A stretch of DNA of 64,000 nucleotides from Candidatus Palauibacter rhopaloidicola (GCA_026914155.1 JAPPGH010000010.1:1-64000), one strand, 5' to 3'; numbered from the stretch's first letter, positions 19,099 to 29,336 are shown. The notes: generated by a model not told the origin, from the letters alone. A program made the numbers and translations.

Positions 19099-20418
19099 TT
19101 ATCCGTCTCCTGTCGGTACGCGGGCGAGTTCCGGCAATGCCCGGGCCTCGCCTACGGTAGTTGCGGATCCCGTGATCAACAGCGTCCCCGCGCCGGCGAG
19201 CTTCAGTCCCCGCCCGACCGCCTCGGCCACGTCCCGGCACACGATCGATTCAACACCCCGTTCACGCGACAGCCACTCCCTCGCCCGCGACGGGTCCCAC
19301 CGTCTCTCCGCGGGGACGGCGGGCCGGGCCAGAATCATAGTGTCGCTGTCAAGCGCGAGTCGGGCCAGCGTGCGCTTCCAGTCCTTGTCCGACAGCATTC
19401 CGACCACGGCGACGAGCGGCCGCGGCAGCGACAGCTTCGCCAGCGTCTCGCAGAGTACCCCCATGGCGGCCGGATTGTGCGCGATATCGAACACGCAGCC
19501 GGGGCGCCCGGCGCCCGGAGGCCGGACCTCGAAGCGGCCGGCCAGCCGCGCCCGCGCAATCCCGCGGCGCGCGGAACTCTCCTCCGGCGGATAGCCGGAG
19601 CAGTCCAGCAACAGGAGGGCCAGAGCCGCGTTGTCCGCCTGGTGCCGGCCCGGGAGGCCCGTGGCCAGCCGCACGCCTTCGGGACGTGACCCGGAAACGT
19701 ATCGGAAGCGTGTCCCCACGGGATCGGTTCGCACCGCGACGGCCGACACTTCCGCATCCCTCCCGAGGCGCGCCACCGGCGCCCCGACGCCGCGCGCGAC
19801 CTGTTCGAGCGCCGCGAGCGCACGCGGATCGATGCGCCCGAGACAGGCCGGCGCACCCGGCTTGAAGATCCCCCCTTTTTCCTTCGCGATCGCCTCGGGA
19901 GACGCGCCGAGCCATTCCGTGTGGTCGAGGCTGATCGGCGTGATCGCCGTGCCGGCGGGACGAAGTACGTTCGTCGCGTCGAGCCGGCCGCCGAGACCGG
20001 TTTCGACCACTGCAACCTCCACGCCGCACTCCGCGAAGCAGGTGAAGGCGAGCGCGGTGGCCAGCTCGAAGTACGTGCAGGCCGCGGCGGCGGCGCAACC
20101 GATGACTCGGGCGGCGGCGGACTGAAGCGCCGACTCCTCCACCCGGGCCCCGTCGATCAGGAACCGTTCCCGAACGTCCTCGAGGTGCGGCGAGGTGTAG
20201 AGGCCCGTGTACGTGCCGCCGTCTTCGAGCATCGACGCCGCGAAGCACGCGGTCGAACCCTTGCCGTTCGTGCCCGCAATGTGAAGGGCATCGAAGCTTC
20301 GTTCCGGCCGGCCCAGCTCCGCCAGGAGCGCCTCGATCCGGTCGAGGCCCCAGCGGATCGTGGTGGCCGGGCGGGGATCGAACAGGGCCGCGAGGGCGTC
20401 CCCGCCCTCGGTCAGCAC
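19099..20418 (-). CDS. folC: Folylpolyglutamate synthase / dihydrofolate synthase
   Basis: A 439-residue Mur-ligase-fold enzyme that adds glutamate to folates. Markers are IRWGLDRIEALL, ALHIAGTNGKGSTA (P-loop), YTSPHLEDVRERFLIDG, VVETGLGGRLDATNVL and ISLDHTEWLG. The GTG start overlaps the last codons of accD, a common accD-folC coupling. Length and domain order are normal. It is annotated as the bifunctional form only by family habit. Confidence 0.95.
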   Translation of the reverse strand: MLTEGGDALAALFDPRPATTIRWGLDRIEALLAELGRPERSFDALHIAGTNGKGSTACFAASMLEDGGTYTGLYTSPHLEDVRERFLIDGARVEESALQSAAARVIGCAAAAACTYFELATALAFTCFAECGVEVAVVETGLGGRLDATNVLRPAGTAITPISLDHTEWLGASPEAIAKEKGGIFKPGAPACLGRIDPRALAALEQVARGVGAPVARLGRDAEVSAVAVRTDPVGTRFRYVSGSRPEGVRLATGLPGRHQADNAALALLLLDCSGYPPEESSARRGIARARLAGRFEVRPPGAGRPGCVFDIAHNPAAMGVLCETLAKLSLPRPLVAVVGMLSDKDWKRTLARLALDSDTMILARPAVPAERRWDPSRAREWLSRERGVESIVCRDVAEAVGRGLKLAGAGTLLITGSATTVGEARALPELARVPTGDG

Positions 20419-21248
20419 ATGTGATCCAGGAGGCTCGCGAGGGCGCCGCGCATCTCCGGACGCGGGACGATGCGGTCGATCATTCCGTGCTCCTCCAGGA
20501 ACTCCGCGGTCTGGAATCCCTCCGGGAGGTCCTGCCGGATCGTTTCCTTGATCACGCGCGGGCCGGCAAAGCCGATCAGGGCGCCGGGTTCCGCCAGAAT
20601 CACATCCCCAAGCATCGCGTACGACGCCGTCACCCCGCCCGTGGTCGGGTTCGTGAGGACGCTCACATAGGGGATGCCCGCGCTCGCGAGTTGCTCGAGT
20701 GCGGCCGCCGTCTTCCCCATCTGCATGAGGGAGAGGATCCCTTCCTGCATCCGCGCGCCGCCGGAGGCGGAGATGATGATGAGCGGCACCCCCCGCTCGA
20801 GGGAGCGGTCGGCGAGACGGCGGATCTTCTCGCCCACCACCGACCCCATCGAGCCCCCGATGAAGCGGAAATCCATGGTCCCGAGGTGGACTTCCCTGCC
20901 TCCGATCTCACCGCGCCCGGTTCGGATCGCATCCTGATCGCCGCCTCGCTGCTCCGCCTGCGCGATGCGCTCCGCATAACTGCGGGAATCGACGAATCCG
21001 AGCGGATCGGCGGAGCGCAGATGCTCGTCGTGCAGCTCGGCGAGAGCGCCGCCGTCGAGCAGCATCGCCTCGTAGGACTCCGCAGTGATGCGAAAATGAT
21101 GCCCGCAGCTCGGACAGACGTGGAGGTTCTCCTCCAGCCGTCCGCTGTAGAGGATCTCGCCGCACCCGGCGCACCGATCCCACACGTCGCCGGGAAGCTC
21201 GCGCTTCTGTGAAACCAGTTTGCGCTTTGGTTTGCTGAACCAGGACAC
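20412..21248 (-). CDS. accD: Acetyl-CoA carboxylase carboxyltransferase subunit beta
   Basis: A 278-residue beta subunit of carboxyltransferase, which makes malonyl-CoA for fatty-acid synthesis. A four-cysteine zinc ribbon (Cys26, 29, 45, 48) precedes the crotonase-like core with ISASGGARMQEG, TNPTTGGVTASYAMLGD and IGFAGPRVIKETI. GTG start (SWFSKPKRK). rodA ends directly upstream (21249). accA is not in this window. Confidence 0.97.
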   Translation of the reverse strand: MSWFSKPKRKLVSQKRELPGDVWDRCAGCGEILYSGRLEENLHVCPSCGHHFRITAESYEAMLLDGGALAELHDEHLRSADPLGFVDSRSYAERIAQAEQRGGDQDAIRTGRGEIGGREVHLGTMDFRFIGGSMGSVVGEKIRRLADRSLERGVPLIIISASGGARMQEGILSLMQMGKTAAALEQLASAGIPYVSVLTNPTTGGVTASYAMLGDVILAEPGALIGFAGPRVIKETIRQDLPEGFQTAEFLEEHGMIDRIVPRPEMRGALASLLDHMC

Positions 21249-22463
21249 TCAGGCCTCCCAGGCCACGCGCTGCACGATCCCGAACCCCGCGTAGAGCACG
21301 AGCAGGAAGCTCCCCCCGTAGCTGAGGAGCGGCAAGGGCAGCCCGGTCACGGGCATCATGCCCACCGCCATCCCGAGGTTCACCACGATGTGCGTGAGGA
21401 GGACCGCAAACAGGCAGAACGCGATCAGACTTCCGAATCGGTCGTCCATCACGGAGGCCACTCGAAGCACGCGCCAGAGGAGGAAGGCGAAGAGCACGAG
21501 GAAGAGCATCACGCCGATGAATCCGAACTCCTCCCCCACGACGGAGAAGATGAAGTCCGTGTGCTGCTCCGGGAGGAAGGCGAGCCGCTTCTGCGGGCCG
21601 TTGGCGAAGCCGGCGCCGATGAGTCCGCCGGAGCCGATGGCGACCTTCGACTGGATGAGATGCCAGCCGGCGCCGAGGGGATCGATCTCCGGATCCAGGA
21701 AGACGAGGAGCCGGTTCCGCTGATAGTCGGCGAGCGAATCCCATATGCGGAGCGTGAGCGCGCCCGCGAAGACGTTTGCGAGGAGTACGCCCACCGCCTC
21801 GAGGATGAAAAGGCGGTGTACGTACAGGCAGGCCGCCACGATGAGGAAGCCGAGGCCCCATGCGATCCAGTTGAAGCCGAGCAGGAGACTGAGCCCCGGC
21901 GACGCGAGCAGGAAGATCTTGGGCAGCGGCACGCCACTCCAGAACAGCGCGGCGAGGAAGAGCGCCCCGAAGATCATGGCGCTCCCGAGGTCCGGCTGCA
22001 GCAGCACGAGGACGAACGGGACGAGCGTGATGACGCCGGGCTTCCAGAACTCGAGCAGCCGCTCGTACGGCCCCTGGGCGCCTCCCATCACGCGCGCCAG
22101 CATGAGGATCGTCCCCAGCTTCGCGACTTCCGCCGGCTGGAGTCGGCCCGGGCCCAGTTCGAGCCAGCTGCCGTTCGGGCCCGTCCCGATGAAGAACACG
22201 AGGACGAGGAGGAGCACCGTGAGCCCGTAGCCCCACGGCGCGAGCCATTCGAGGAAACGCAGGGAGAAACGGGAGGCCACGGCCAGCGCGACGATCGCCA
22301 CGCCGAACCAGTAGAGTTGTCGCACCCAGATCCCGGTGGCGAGCGACTGCACGTCGACCTGTCCGGCCGAGTAGATCATTGCGATGCCGAGCCCGGTCAT
22401 GAACAGGACCAGCGCGAGCAGCACCGGATCTCCCACGCCGGGGATCCGCAGACGGCCGGTCAT
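21249..22463 (-). CDS. rodA: Rod-shape SEDS peptidoglycan polymerase RodA
   Basis: A 404-residue SEDS-family glycosyltransferase with about ten membrane helices. It polymerises lipid II along the cell side wall together with PBP2. Visible signatures are NGSWLELGPGRLQPAEVAKL, PFVLVLLQPDLGSAMIFGALF, QHTDFIFSVVGEEFGFIG and the terminal TGLPLPLLSYGGSFLL. Its start overlaps the mrdA stop. It belongs to the mreB-C-D-mrdA-rodA elongasome cluster. Confidence 0.96.
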   Translation of the reverse strand: MTGRLRIPGVGDPVLLALVLFMTGLGIAMIYSAGQVDVQSLATGIWVRQLYWFGVAIVALAVASRFSLRFLEWLAPWGYGLTVLLLVLVFFIGTGPNGSWLELGPGRLQPAEVAKLGTILMLARVMGGAQGPYERLLEFWKPGVITLVPFVLVLLQPDLGSAMIFGALFLAALFWSGVPLPKIFLLASPGLSLLLGFNWIAWGLGFLIVAACLYVHRLFILEAVGVLLANVFAGALTLRIWDSLADYQRNRLLVFLDPEIDPLGAGWHLIQSKVAIGSGGLIGAGFANGPQKRLAFLPEQHTDFIFSVVGEEFGFIGVMLFLVLFAFLLWRVLRVASVMDDRFGSLIAFCLFAVLLTHIVVNLGMAVGMMPVTGLPLPLLSYGGSFLLVLYAGFGIVQRVAWEA

Positions 22464-24298
22464 CCGCCCGCCGGCACCGGGGGCGCTCCCAGAGGACGGA
22501 CGCCGGGCGTCGCCTCCGGCGGCAAGCCGAGCGTCTCGAGGTGGCGGTCCACGATCCCGGCGGCGAGCGGCACCGCCAGCGACGGGGTCCCATCCGGGTG
22601 CCCGTGCTCGACGATGGCCGCGATCACGATGCGGGGGTCGTAGGCGGGCGCGAACCCCACGAACCAGGAGTGGGGCTCGCCGTGCGGATTCTGGGCCGTG
22701 CCCGTCTTGCCGGCCAGCGTCCAGCGGGCCAGGCGGCTGCCGTACGCAGTGCCCCCGGGTTCGTTCACCACGCGCGCCAGCGCGTCGACGAGTTGGCGCC
22801 GCTGGACATCGGGGAGATCGAACGTCCAGTCCACGCGCTGCTGCGCGAGCATCTCATCGCGCACGAGGTGAGGCTTGACGGGCGCCCTCCCCGTCGCCAG
22901 CGCCGCGTAGAACTGGGCCATCGCCAGCAGCGTCTGCGCATTTTCGCCCTGCCCGATCGCGAGGTTCCAGACGACGGCTTCGGTCCACCCCCCGGGCCCC
23001 AACCGCTCGTCGTACCACTGTCGGGAGTCGGGGAAGAGGCCCGGCCTCTCGTTCGGGAGGTCGATTCCGGTCGGGCGCCCGAAGCCGAACTCCCCAACCC
23101 CCGCGAGGAGAGGGTCGAGACCGATCCGCTGCCCCGCCTGGTAGAACCAGACATTGCAGGAGTGCTTGATCGCCTCGGAGAGGTTCAGCCGGCCGTGTCC
23201 CCGCGACAGCCAGCAGCGGAAGTAGCGGGTGTGGTACCGGAGCCCGCCGTTGCACGCGGACGGGTGGTAGGTATCGATCGTGAGGTCCGCCGTCTTCATT
23301 CCGATGGCGGACATGATGAGCTTCCACGTGGATCCGGGAGGGTAGGAAGCATTGGATACCCGGTCCAGCAACGGCTGGTCCGGGTGTTCGCGAAGAGAAT
23401 TCCACAGATCCAGGGGGATGCCGCCGATGAATGCGTTGGGGTCGAACGTGGGATGGCTGTAGAGCAGCAGCACCTCGCCGGTGACCGGGTCCAGCGCCAC
23501 GACGCCGCCCCGCATCCCTTCCGGAAACACCGAATCCGCGTACACCTGCAGGTCGAGATCGATGCCGAGATGCAGGTCTTCTCCGGGCACCGGAGCCTGC
23601 GCCTGGGCGATCCCCAGATCCCGCACGACCGTACCCAGGGCGTTCACTTCCGTGTAACGGATCCCGTTCCGCCCGGCCAGCCTGTGCTCGTACTGCTGCT
23701 CCAGCCCCGTCTTCCCGATCGACTGGCCGGATTCGTAGCTCGCATACTCGGTTCGAGCCAGTTCCTCCGGACTGATCTCCCCCACGTATCCGATCATGTG
23801 CGCGACGGCGGGGCCCGCCGGGTAACGGCGGCGCGGTCTCTGATCCACGACGACGCGCCGAAACCGGGGTCGACGCTCCTCGATGAACGCGACCTGTTCG
23901 AAGTTCGCGTTCTCGCGCACGACCAGTGCCTCGCCGGGACGTTCCCGGTTGCGCGACAGCAGTGCGGCTCGCCGCTCGGGCGACAGGTCCAGCCGCTCCG
24001 CGAGGCGATCGAGTCCGGCCGAGATGGAGTCGCGGGACCCGGGCAGCATCGACACGTCGTACCCCGGCACGTTGTCCGCGATGGCCCGTCCATACCGGTC
24101 GTAGATGGTCCCGCGCGGGGCCGGCACGGTGATCGTGCGCAGTCGGTTCTCGCTCGAGAGGAGCGTGTACAACTCGGTACTGAAGATCTGGAGATTGATG
24201 AACCCGGCGGCGACGATCGAGAGGCAGAAGAAGATCGCGCCCGCCGCCCAGCGGCCTCGCTGCTTCCGAATCGAGCGGTGTTCGTTGTCGCCCTTCAC
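22460..24298 (-). CDS. mrdA: Penicillin-binding protein 2 (transpeptidase)
   Basis: A 612-residue class B PBP. One membrane anchor (about 18-38) is followed by a pedestal domain (ENRLRTITVPAPRGTIYDRYG), then the transpeptidase with catalytic Ser323 in YPPGSTWK (SxxK), KHSCNVWFY (SxN) and Lys531 in AGKTGTAQ. It cross-links side-wall peptidoglycan with RodA. The GTG start at 24298 has GGGGAGG only two bases upstream, an unusually tight spacing, but no other start leaves a complete anchor. mreD ends ten bases upstream. Confidence 0.95.
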   Translation of the reverse strand: MKGDNEHRSIRKQRGRWAAGAIFFCLSIVAAGFINLQIFSTELYTLLSSENRLRTITVPAPRGTIYDRYGRAIADNVPGYDVSMLPGSRDSISAGLDRLAERLDLSPERRAALLSRNRERPGEALVVRENANFEQVAFIEERRPRFRRVVVDQRPRRRYPAGPAVAHMIGYVGEISPEELARTEYASYESGQSIGKTGLEQQYEHRLAGRNGIRYTEVNALGTVVRDLGIAQAQAPVPGEDLHLGIDLDLQVYADSVFPEGMRGGVVALDPVTGEVLLLYSHPTFDPNAFIGGIPLDLWNSLREHPDQPLLDRVSNASYPPGSTWKLIMSAIGMKTADLTIDTYHPSACNGGLRYHTRYFRCWLSRGHGRLNLSEAIKHSCNVWFYQAGQRIGLDPLLAGVGEFGFGRPTGIDLPNERPGLFPDSRQWYDERLGPGGWTEAVVWNLAIGQGENAQTLLAMAQFYAALATGRAPVKPHLVRDEMLAQQRVDWTFDLPDVQRRQLVDALARVVNEPGGTAYGSRLARWTLAGKTGTAQNPHGEPHSWFVGFAPAYDPRIVIAAIVEHGHPDGTPSLAVPLAAGIVDRHLETLGLPPEATPGVRPLGAPPVPAGG

Positions 24299-24308
24299 AT
24301 CCTCCCCT

Positions 24309-24770
24309 TCACCTCGTGACTGCCGAAACCAGCCTCGCCGCGGCCCAGCACACCGCCGTGGTCAGCGCGGCCGATCCGGCGCCGTGGACGAGCAGGACGC
24401 CCGCCGACAAATCTCCGCCGACGAAGACGGTGACCGCAAACCGCAGCAGCCACGTCCCGAAAAAGACGAAAACCGGCGTCGCGTAATCCGAGTCGGAATA
24501 GATCAGGCCCCGCACCCATCCGACGAGCGCCCCCGTCAGCGAAAAGAGTAACATCGTGAGGCCCATCGGTCCCAGTGAGATCGACGCTTCCATGAGGCCG
24601 ATGACGCACCCGAAGCCGGCGGCACGTCCCCAGCGGAGCTGCAGCGAGCTCAGAATCAACCCGCCCGCCAGGAGGTCGGGTGCGATCGGCCACCGGCTCC
24701 AGAGCGGATGCAGGGCGAAGTGCAGAACCAGCAGGAGCGCGGCGACGAACCACTTCCCCGCCGGACTCAT
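24309..24770 (-). CDS. mreD: Rod-shape-determining protein MreD
   Basis: A 153-residue inner-membrane protein with about five hydrophobic helices. MreD sequences are poorly conserved; identity rests on size, topology and position between mreC and mrdA. I use the ATG at 24770, which overlaps the mreC stop (ATGA); the frame is open 33 codons upstream, inside mreC. Confidence 0.86.
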   Translation of the reverse strand: MSPAGKWFVAALLLVLHFALHPLWSRWPIAPDLLAGGLILSSLQLRWGRAAGFGCVIGLMEASISLGPMGLTMLLFSLTGALVGWVRGLIYSDSDYATPVFVFFGTWLLRFAVTVFVGGDLSAGVLLVHGAGSAALTTAVCWAAARLVSAVTR

Positions 24771-25660
24771 CGACGGGCCGAAGCCGTGTCCGCCGGCGCG
24801 GGCTCCGGTTCCGACGGCGCGGACGCCGTGTCCGCCTCGATGTCTGCCGGTAACGCCGGCCGATTCCACACGAACACGTCCCTGACTTCTTCCGGGCGCA
24901 CCGAGGGCTCGACGACGTAGCGCTTCATCCAGCCCGCCTCCGGCTCCTCCGGCTCGCGGATGCGCCCCACCGGCACGCCCGGCGGATAGACGCCGGCAAT
25001 CCCGGTCGTGACCAGCAGAGTCCCCACCGGGATATCCGCCTGGAAGGGCGCACCCTCGAGGAGGAGCACCGGTTGCCCTCCGTCCGCGCGCAGCGGCCGC
25101 ACGAAGCCCGACACGCCTTCCCCTTCGGCCAGAACGCTGACCCGAAAGTCGGGATGGCTCCAGAATTCGCCCCGTCCCCCCCGTCCGTGAGGCGCCCTCA
25201 CGACACCGACCAGGCCGATGCCGGTAAAGACGCCGACCGGAAACTCACGACCCCGGAAATCGGGTCCCGACAACACGAACAGGTCCGGGTTGCCGACATG
25301 GGGGCGTCCCGGGTAGACGACCGCCGGCGCGGCCGAGCCCGCCGGGAGCGCCGCGAGATCCCGTGCGGGCGACGCTCCCTCGACCGGCGCCGTGCGGTCC
25401 CGGTAGCGCAGAAGGAGTTCCGTGAGGGAATCCCGTTCCACCAGCAGACCCTCGACGCGGCTCTCGATCTGTCCCCGCTCGGCGGCGAGGCGATGGAGAA
25501 GCAGGAACGGGTAGAGCGCGGTGGCGCGGATCGCGGACTCCACCTGGCTTTGATGAGCGCTGGACAGCCCCGCGGCGATGCCGCTGAGGATGAGGGCGAG
25601 AGAGAAGACGACGACATCGAGCGGCCCGCGGCCCGGCGGCCGGACGCCCTGAACACTCAC
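24767..25660 (-). CDS. mreC: Rod-shape-determining protein MreC
   Basis: A 297-residue periplasmic elongasome scaffold. N-terminal membrane helix (about 14-34), short coiled coil (about 58-85), then the beta-barrel MreC domain. Recognisable parts are VTTGIAGVYPPGVPVGRI and SHPDFRVSVL. The last 25 residues are a Pro/Ala/Glu-rich tail. GTG start. It lies 27 bases downstream of mreB. Confidence 0.93.
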   Translation of the reverse strand: MSVQGVRPPGRGPLDVVVFSLALILSGIAAGLSSAHQSQVESAIRATALYPFLLLHRLAAERGQIESRVEGLLVERDSLTELLLRYRDRTAPVEGASPARDLAALPAGSAAPAVVYPGRPHVGNPDLFVLSGPDFRGREFPVGVFTGIGLVGVVRAPHGRGGRGEFWSHPDFRVSVLAEGEGVSGFVRPLRADGGQPVLLLEGAPFQADIPVGTLLVTTGIAGVYPPGVPVGRIREPEEPEAGWMKRYVVEPSVRPEEVRDVFVWNRPALPADIEADTASAPSEPEPAPADTASARR

Positions 25661-25687
25661 CGGCGGCGATTCAGCAGGGGCTCGGCG

Positions 25688-26722
25688 TCAACTCGTGAGC
25701 ACTCCACGATACCGTCCGAATTCCTCGAGGATCTTTCCGCAGCCCCGAACGACGCAGGTAAGCGGTTCCGCATCGACATGGATCGGGAGCCCCGTTTCTT
25801 CGCCCAGCAGCGTATCCAGCCCTCGCACGAGGGCGCCGCCCCCCGTCATGACGACACCGCGGTCCACGATATCGGAGGCAAGTTCCGGCGGCGTGATCTC
25901 GAGCGCCCTCCGTACCGCCGCCACGATCTGCTGGATCGGCTCCTGAAGACACTCGCGAACCTCGGCCGAATGGACCCGCACGGTCTTCGGAATGCCCGAG
26001 ACGAGGTCCCGCCCCTTGACCAGCATCTCCTTGTCGTCGTCCGTGGGATACGCCGACCCGATCTGGATCTTGACGGCTTCCGCCGTCGGCTCGCCGATGA
26101 GGAGGTTGTAGTTCTTGCGGAGGAACGAGACGATCGTGGAATCCAGTTCGTCGCCGCCGACGCGGATCGACGTGTCGGCGACGGATCCCGAAAGCGCGAT
26201 CACCGCGATCTCGCTCGTCCCGCCCCCGACATCGATGATCATGTTGCCGGTCGGCGTCTCCACCGGAAGTCCGACGCCAACGGCCGCCGCCATCGGTTCC
26301 GCCACCATGTAGACTTCCTTGGCGCCGGCGGCGTGCGCGCTGGACCGGACGGCCCGGCGTTCGAGTTCCGTGATTCCGGACGGAACGCCGACCACGACGA
26401 GAGGCCGGATCTTGAAGAGCCGCGTGGTCATCACTTCCTTGAGGAAGTAACGGATCATCATCTCGGTGATGTCCACGTCGGCGATCACCCCGTCCTTCAG
26501 CGGCCGTACCGCTTCGATCCCGCTCGGCGTGCGGCCGAGCATGCGCTTGGCGGCGAGGCCGATCCCTTCGATGCGGCCGGTTTCCTTTCGGACCGCGACG
26601 ACGGACGGTTCGTTGAGGACGATGCCCTCGCCTTCGACGTGTACGAGGGTGTTCGCGGTCCCCAGATCCACTCCGATCTTGCTGATCGGCAGGAAGTTAC
26701 CCCGCAGCGACCACTTTCCCAT
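25688..26722 (-). CDS. mreB: Actin-like rod-shape protein MreB
   Basis: A 344-residue bacterial actin that organises side-wall synthesis. ATP-site phrases are visible: IGVDLGTANTLVHVEGEGIVLNEPS near residue 17, DVGGGTSEIAVIALSG, and MTGGGALVRGLDTLLGEETG. The internal phrase EPMAAAVGVGLPVETPTGNM is standard. First gene of the elongasome operon, with a 182-base upstream gap that probably holds the promoter. Confidence 0.97.
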   Translation of the reverse strand: MGKWSLRGNFLPISKIGVDLGTANTLVHVEGEGIVLNEPSVVAVRKETGRIEGIGLAAKRMLGRTPSGIEAVRPLKDGVIADVDITEMMIRYFLKEVMTTRLFKIRPLVVVGVPSGITELERRAVRSSAHAAGAKEVYMVAEPMAAAVGVGLPVETPTGNMIIDVGGGTSEIAVIALSGSVADTSIRVGGDELDSTIVSFLRKNYNLLIGEPTAEAVKIQIGSAYPTDDDKEMLVKGRDLVSGIPKTVRVHSAEVRECLQEPIQQIVAAVRRALEITPPELASDIVDRGVVMTGGGALVRGLDTLLGEETGLPIHVDAEPLTCVVRGCGKILEEFGRYRGVLTS

Positions 26723-26798
26723 CTAGCAGGCCGCCCTTCCGGGCCGGCGCGACATCGGTGGGCTGAAGGACACGGGCGGGACACCTCCAAGGCGGCGA

Positions 26799-26828
26799 AT
26801 CGTACCGGAAACGGCCAGTCCGGGTGAA
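26799..26828 (-). promoter_or_regulatory. Possible mreB promoter
   Basis: On the minus strand, TTCACC (26828-26823), an 18-base spacer and TACGAT (26804-26799) lie about 77 bases upstream of mreB. The -35 box is poor, so this is only the best candidate in the 26723-26904 gap. Confidence 0.3.
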
Positions 26829-26904
26829 GGACGCCGAAATGTAAACGTACTCTCGGACGCAGGAAAGTCGCCGCGCGGGGCTGCTCGCCCCCGGCTTCCC
26901 GGAC

Positions 26905-28020
26905 TCACGCGGAGAGCGCATCGAGGGGCGTGTATTCGAGATCGAACGCCTGCGCGACGGCCTCGTACGTGACCCGTCCTCCCGCGATGTTGACCCCCAG
27001 GGCCAGGTCCGGATCCTCGTGACACGCCACCTTCCACCCGAGACTCGCCAGATGCAGAACGTAGGGGAACGTCGCGTTCGTCAGGGCCAGAGTGGAGGTC
27101 CTCGGGACGGCCCCCGGCATGTTCGCCACGCAATAGTGGACGACCCCGTGGACGGTGTAGGTGGGATCGTTATGCGTCGTGGGGCGCGCCGACTCGACGC
27201 AGCCGCCCTGATCCACGGCCACGTCGACGATCACGGAACCGTCCTTCATCCGCTGCAGGTCGTCGTGCCGCACGAGTTTCGGCGCCTTCCCGCCGGGGAC
27301 GAGCACGGCGCCGATCACGACGTCCGCGCGCTCGATCTGCTCGAGGATAGAGTGGCGGTTCGAATAGAGCGTATCCACATTGGCGGGCATGACCTCCGCC
27401 AGATACCGGAGGCGCGTGAGATTGACGTCGAGGACGGTCACATGGGCGCCGAAACCCGCGGCGATCGTCGCCGCGTTCGCGCCGACGACCCCTCCCCCGA
27501 GGATGACGACTTCGGCCGGGAGCACGCCCGGCACGCCGCCGAGCAGGATCCCGTACCCGCCCGCGATGCGCTCCAGGTTCTTGGCGGCCTGCTGGATCGC
27601 CATCCGCCCCGCCACTTCGGACATCGGCGTGAGAAGCGGGAGTTCGCCCGTCGGAAGCTGGACCGTCTCGTAGGCGATCGCGATGCAGCCGCTCTCCAGC
27701 GTACGGTGCGTGAGGCGTTCGTCGGCCGCGAAGTGGAAGTACGTGAAGATGACCTGATCGGCCCGCATGCGGGCGTATTCGGATTCGATGGGCTCCTTCA
27801 CCTTCACGATGAGTTCGGCCCGGTCCCATACCCGGTCTGCCGAATCCACCACCTCCGCACCCGCAGCGACGTACATGTCATCCGGAAAGCCGCTGCGCAG
27901 GCCCGCGTTGCGTTCGACGCACACGGTGTGCCCGGCCGCAACGAGCGCGGTCGCGCCCGCCGGAACGAGGGCCACACGACTCTCGTCCGCCTTTATCTCC
28001 TTCGGTACGCCGACGATCAT
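26905..28020 (-). CDS. ald: Alanine dehydrogenase
   Basis: A 371-residue NAD-dependent enzyme interconverting L-alanine and pyruvate plus ammonia. Markers are IVGVPKEIKADESRVALVP at the N-terminus, the substrate-side phrase FTYFHFAAD, the Rossmann motif VILGGGVVGANAA, and the PGAVPRTSTLALTNATFPY block. The ATG at 28020 follows GGAGGG by seven bases; the frame is open a further 41 codons. It is the last gene of the rpsO-pnp-M16-ald run. Confidence 0.96.
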   Translation of the reverse strand: MIVGVPKEIKADESRVALVPAGATALVAAGHTVCVERNAGLRSGFPDDMYVAAGAEVVDSADRVWDRAELIVKVKEPIESEYARMRADQVIFTYFHFAADERLTHRTLESGCIAIAYETVQLPTGELPLLTPMSEVAGRMAIQQAAKNLERIAGGYGILLGGVPGVLPAEVVILGGGVVGANAATIAAGFGAHVTVLDVNLTRLRYLAEVMPANVDTLYSNRHSILEQIERADVVIGAVLVPGGKAPKLVRHDDLQRMKDGSVIVDVAVDQGGCVESARPTTHNDPTYTVHGVVHYCVANMPGAVPRTSTLALTNATFPYVLHLASLGWKVACHEDPDLALGVNIAGGRVTYEAVAQAFDLEYTPLDALSA

Positions 28021-28043
28021 TTCGTTCCCTCCCAGGGGGACGC

Positions 28044-29336
28044 TCAGGTCGCGTCCGGTGCGGTGCGCCCCGGCCCGTTGCCGGGCGCCAGCTCGAGGGT
28101 CGCGAGCCGTTCGGGTGCGAAGTACGCGGCGGCTTCCAGACACTGCGCGCGGTCGACCGCATCGATGCTCGCCGCCACCTCGTCCAGGGTGCGGTACTCG
28201 TGGCCGTAGAGGGCGACGCCGGCCAACCGGTTCATGCGGCTCGCGGGCGATTCGAGCGAGATCAGAAACTGCCCCTTCAGCTGGCTCCGAGTGTCATCCA
28301 GCTCCTCGCGCGTCAGTCCTTCCCGCGCCAGAAGGGCGAGCTCTGCTTCCACCGCTTCGCGCGCCTCCTCCGCGGTTTCGGGCCGGGTCCCGACATAGGC
28401 GCCGACGTGGCCCGCCTGCGCATGAAACCCGTGGAAGCTGTACACGGCGTAGGCGAGACCGCGCGTTTCGCGGATTCGCTGGAAGAGCCGCGAACTCATT
28501 CCGCCCCCGAGGGCGGTCGCAGTCACATGGATGGCGTAGCGAAGGGGATCGCGGTACGGAACGGAGAGTCCTCCCGTCACGATGTGCGTCTGTCGGCCGC
28601 CTTCGCGTCGCATGCGACGGAAGCCCGATTCGCCGACCGGCGCCGGAGGGTCGACGGGCGCGGGGGCGGCAGCCCGGCGCGGGAGCCAGCGCGACAGCCC
28701 CTCCACGAGAGCCTCGTGCTCCACGGCTCCCGCCGCCGCCACGACCGCGTTTCCCGGCCGGTACGCGCGATCGTGGACTTCCGCCAGCGCTGACACGGAA
28801 AGCGCCCGCACCGAAGCGCGCGTGCCGAGGATCGGTTCGCCGTACGGATGCCCGCCGTAGAGCGCGCGCGCGTGTTCTTCGAAGACGATGTCCTCCGGGA
28901 CTTCCGCCGCCGCGGCGATCTCTTCCAGCACGACTTCGCGTTCCACCTCCAGGTCCGGTCCGGAGAGCCGCGGAAAGAAGGCGAGGTCGCACAGCACGTC
29001 GAGCGCGACGCCGAGCGCCCCCGCCGGTACGCGGGCCTGGAAGGCGGTGAACTCGTGGGTCGTATACGCGTCCAGCACGCCGCCGAGCCGTTCCAGCTCC
29101 CAGGCGAGATCGCGCGCCGAGCGCCGCTGCGTCCCCTTGAAGACCATGTGCTCGAGCAGATGGGATGCGCCGCCGTGCCCGGCATCCTCATGAACGCGGC
29201 CCTGCCGCACCCAGAGGCCTATGGCGACGGAGCGCACTGAATCCATGCGCTCGCTGAGCACGATGGGGCCATCGGGGAGGCAGGTTCGGTACACCTCCCG
29301 GTCGAGCCGGCCTGCAATTCCCGCAGTCGGCCGCAA
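28044..29336 (-). CDS. M16-family zinc metallopeptidase (processing-protease-like)
   Basis: A 430-residue insulinase-type peptidase. The inverted zinc motif HLLEH lies near residue 60, with the downstream glutamate in [12 protein letters not shown]. The C-terminal M16 half has [16 protein letters not shown]. It commonly sits next to pnp in bacteria and acts on small proteins or peptides. The reported start is a TTG; a GTG 15 codons inside, just after GGGAGG, is an alternative. It lacks a signal peptide and so is probably cytoplasmic. Confidence 0.93.
   Translation of the reverse strand: MRPTAGIAGRLDREVYRTCLPDGPIVLSERMDSVRSVAIGLWVRQGRVHEDAGHGGASHLLEHMVFKGTQRRSARDLAWELERLGGVLDAYTTHEFTAFQARVPAGALGVALDVLCDLAFFPRLSGPDLEVEREVVLEEIAAAAEVPEDIVFEEHARALYGGHPYGEPILGTRASVRALSVSALAEVHDRAYRPGNAVVAAAGAVEHEALVEGLSRWLPRRAAAPAPVDPPAPVGESGFRRMRREGGRQTHIVTGGLSVPYRDPLRYAIHVTATALGGGMSSRLFQRIRETRGLAYAVYSFHGFHAQAGHVGAYVGTRPETAEEAREAVEAELALLAREGLTREELDDTRSQLKGQFLISLESPASRMNRLAGVALYGHEYRTLDEVAASIDAVDRAQCLEAAAYFAPERLATLELAPGNGPGRTAPDAT

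Noticed and set aside
26877-26891. GGGGC/GCCCC hairpin after ald
   Set aside because: The stem is only five pairs and no U-run follows; not a convincing terminator.
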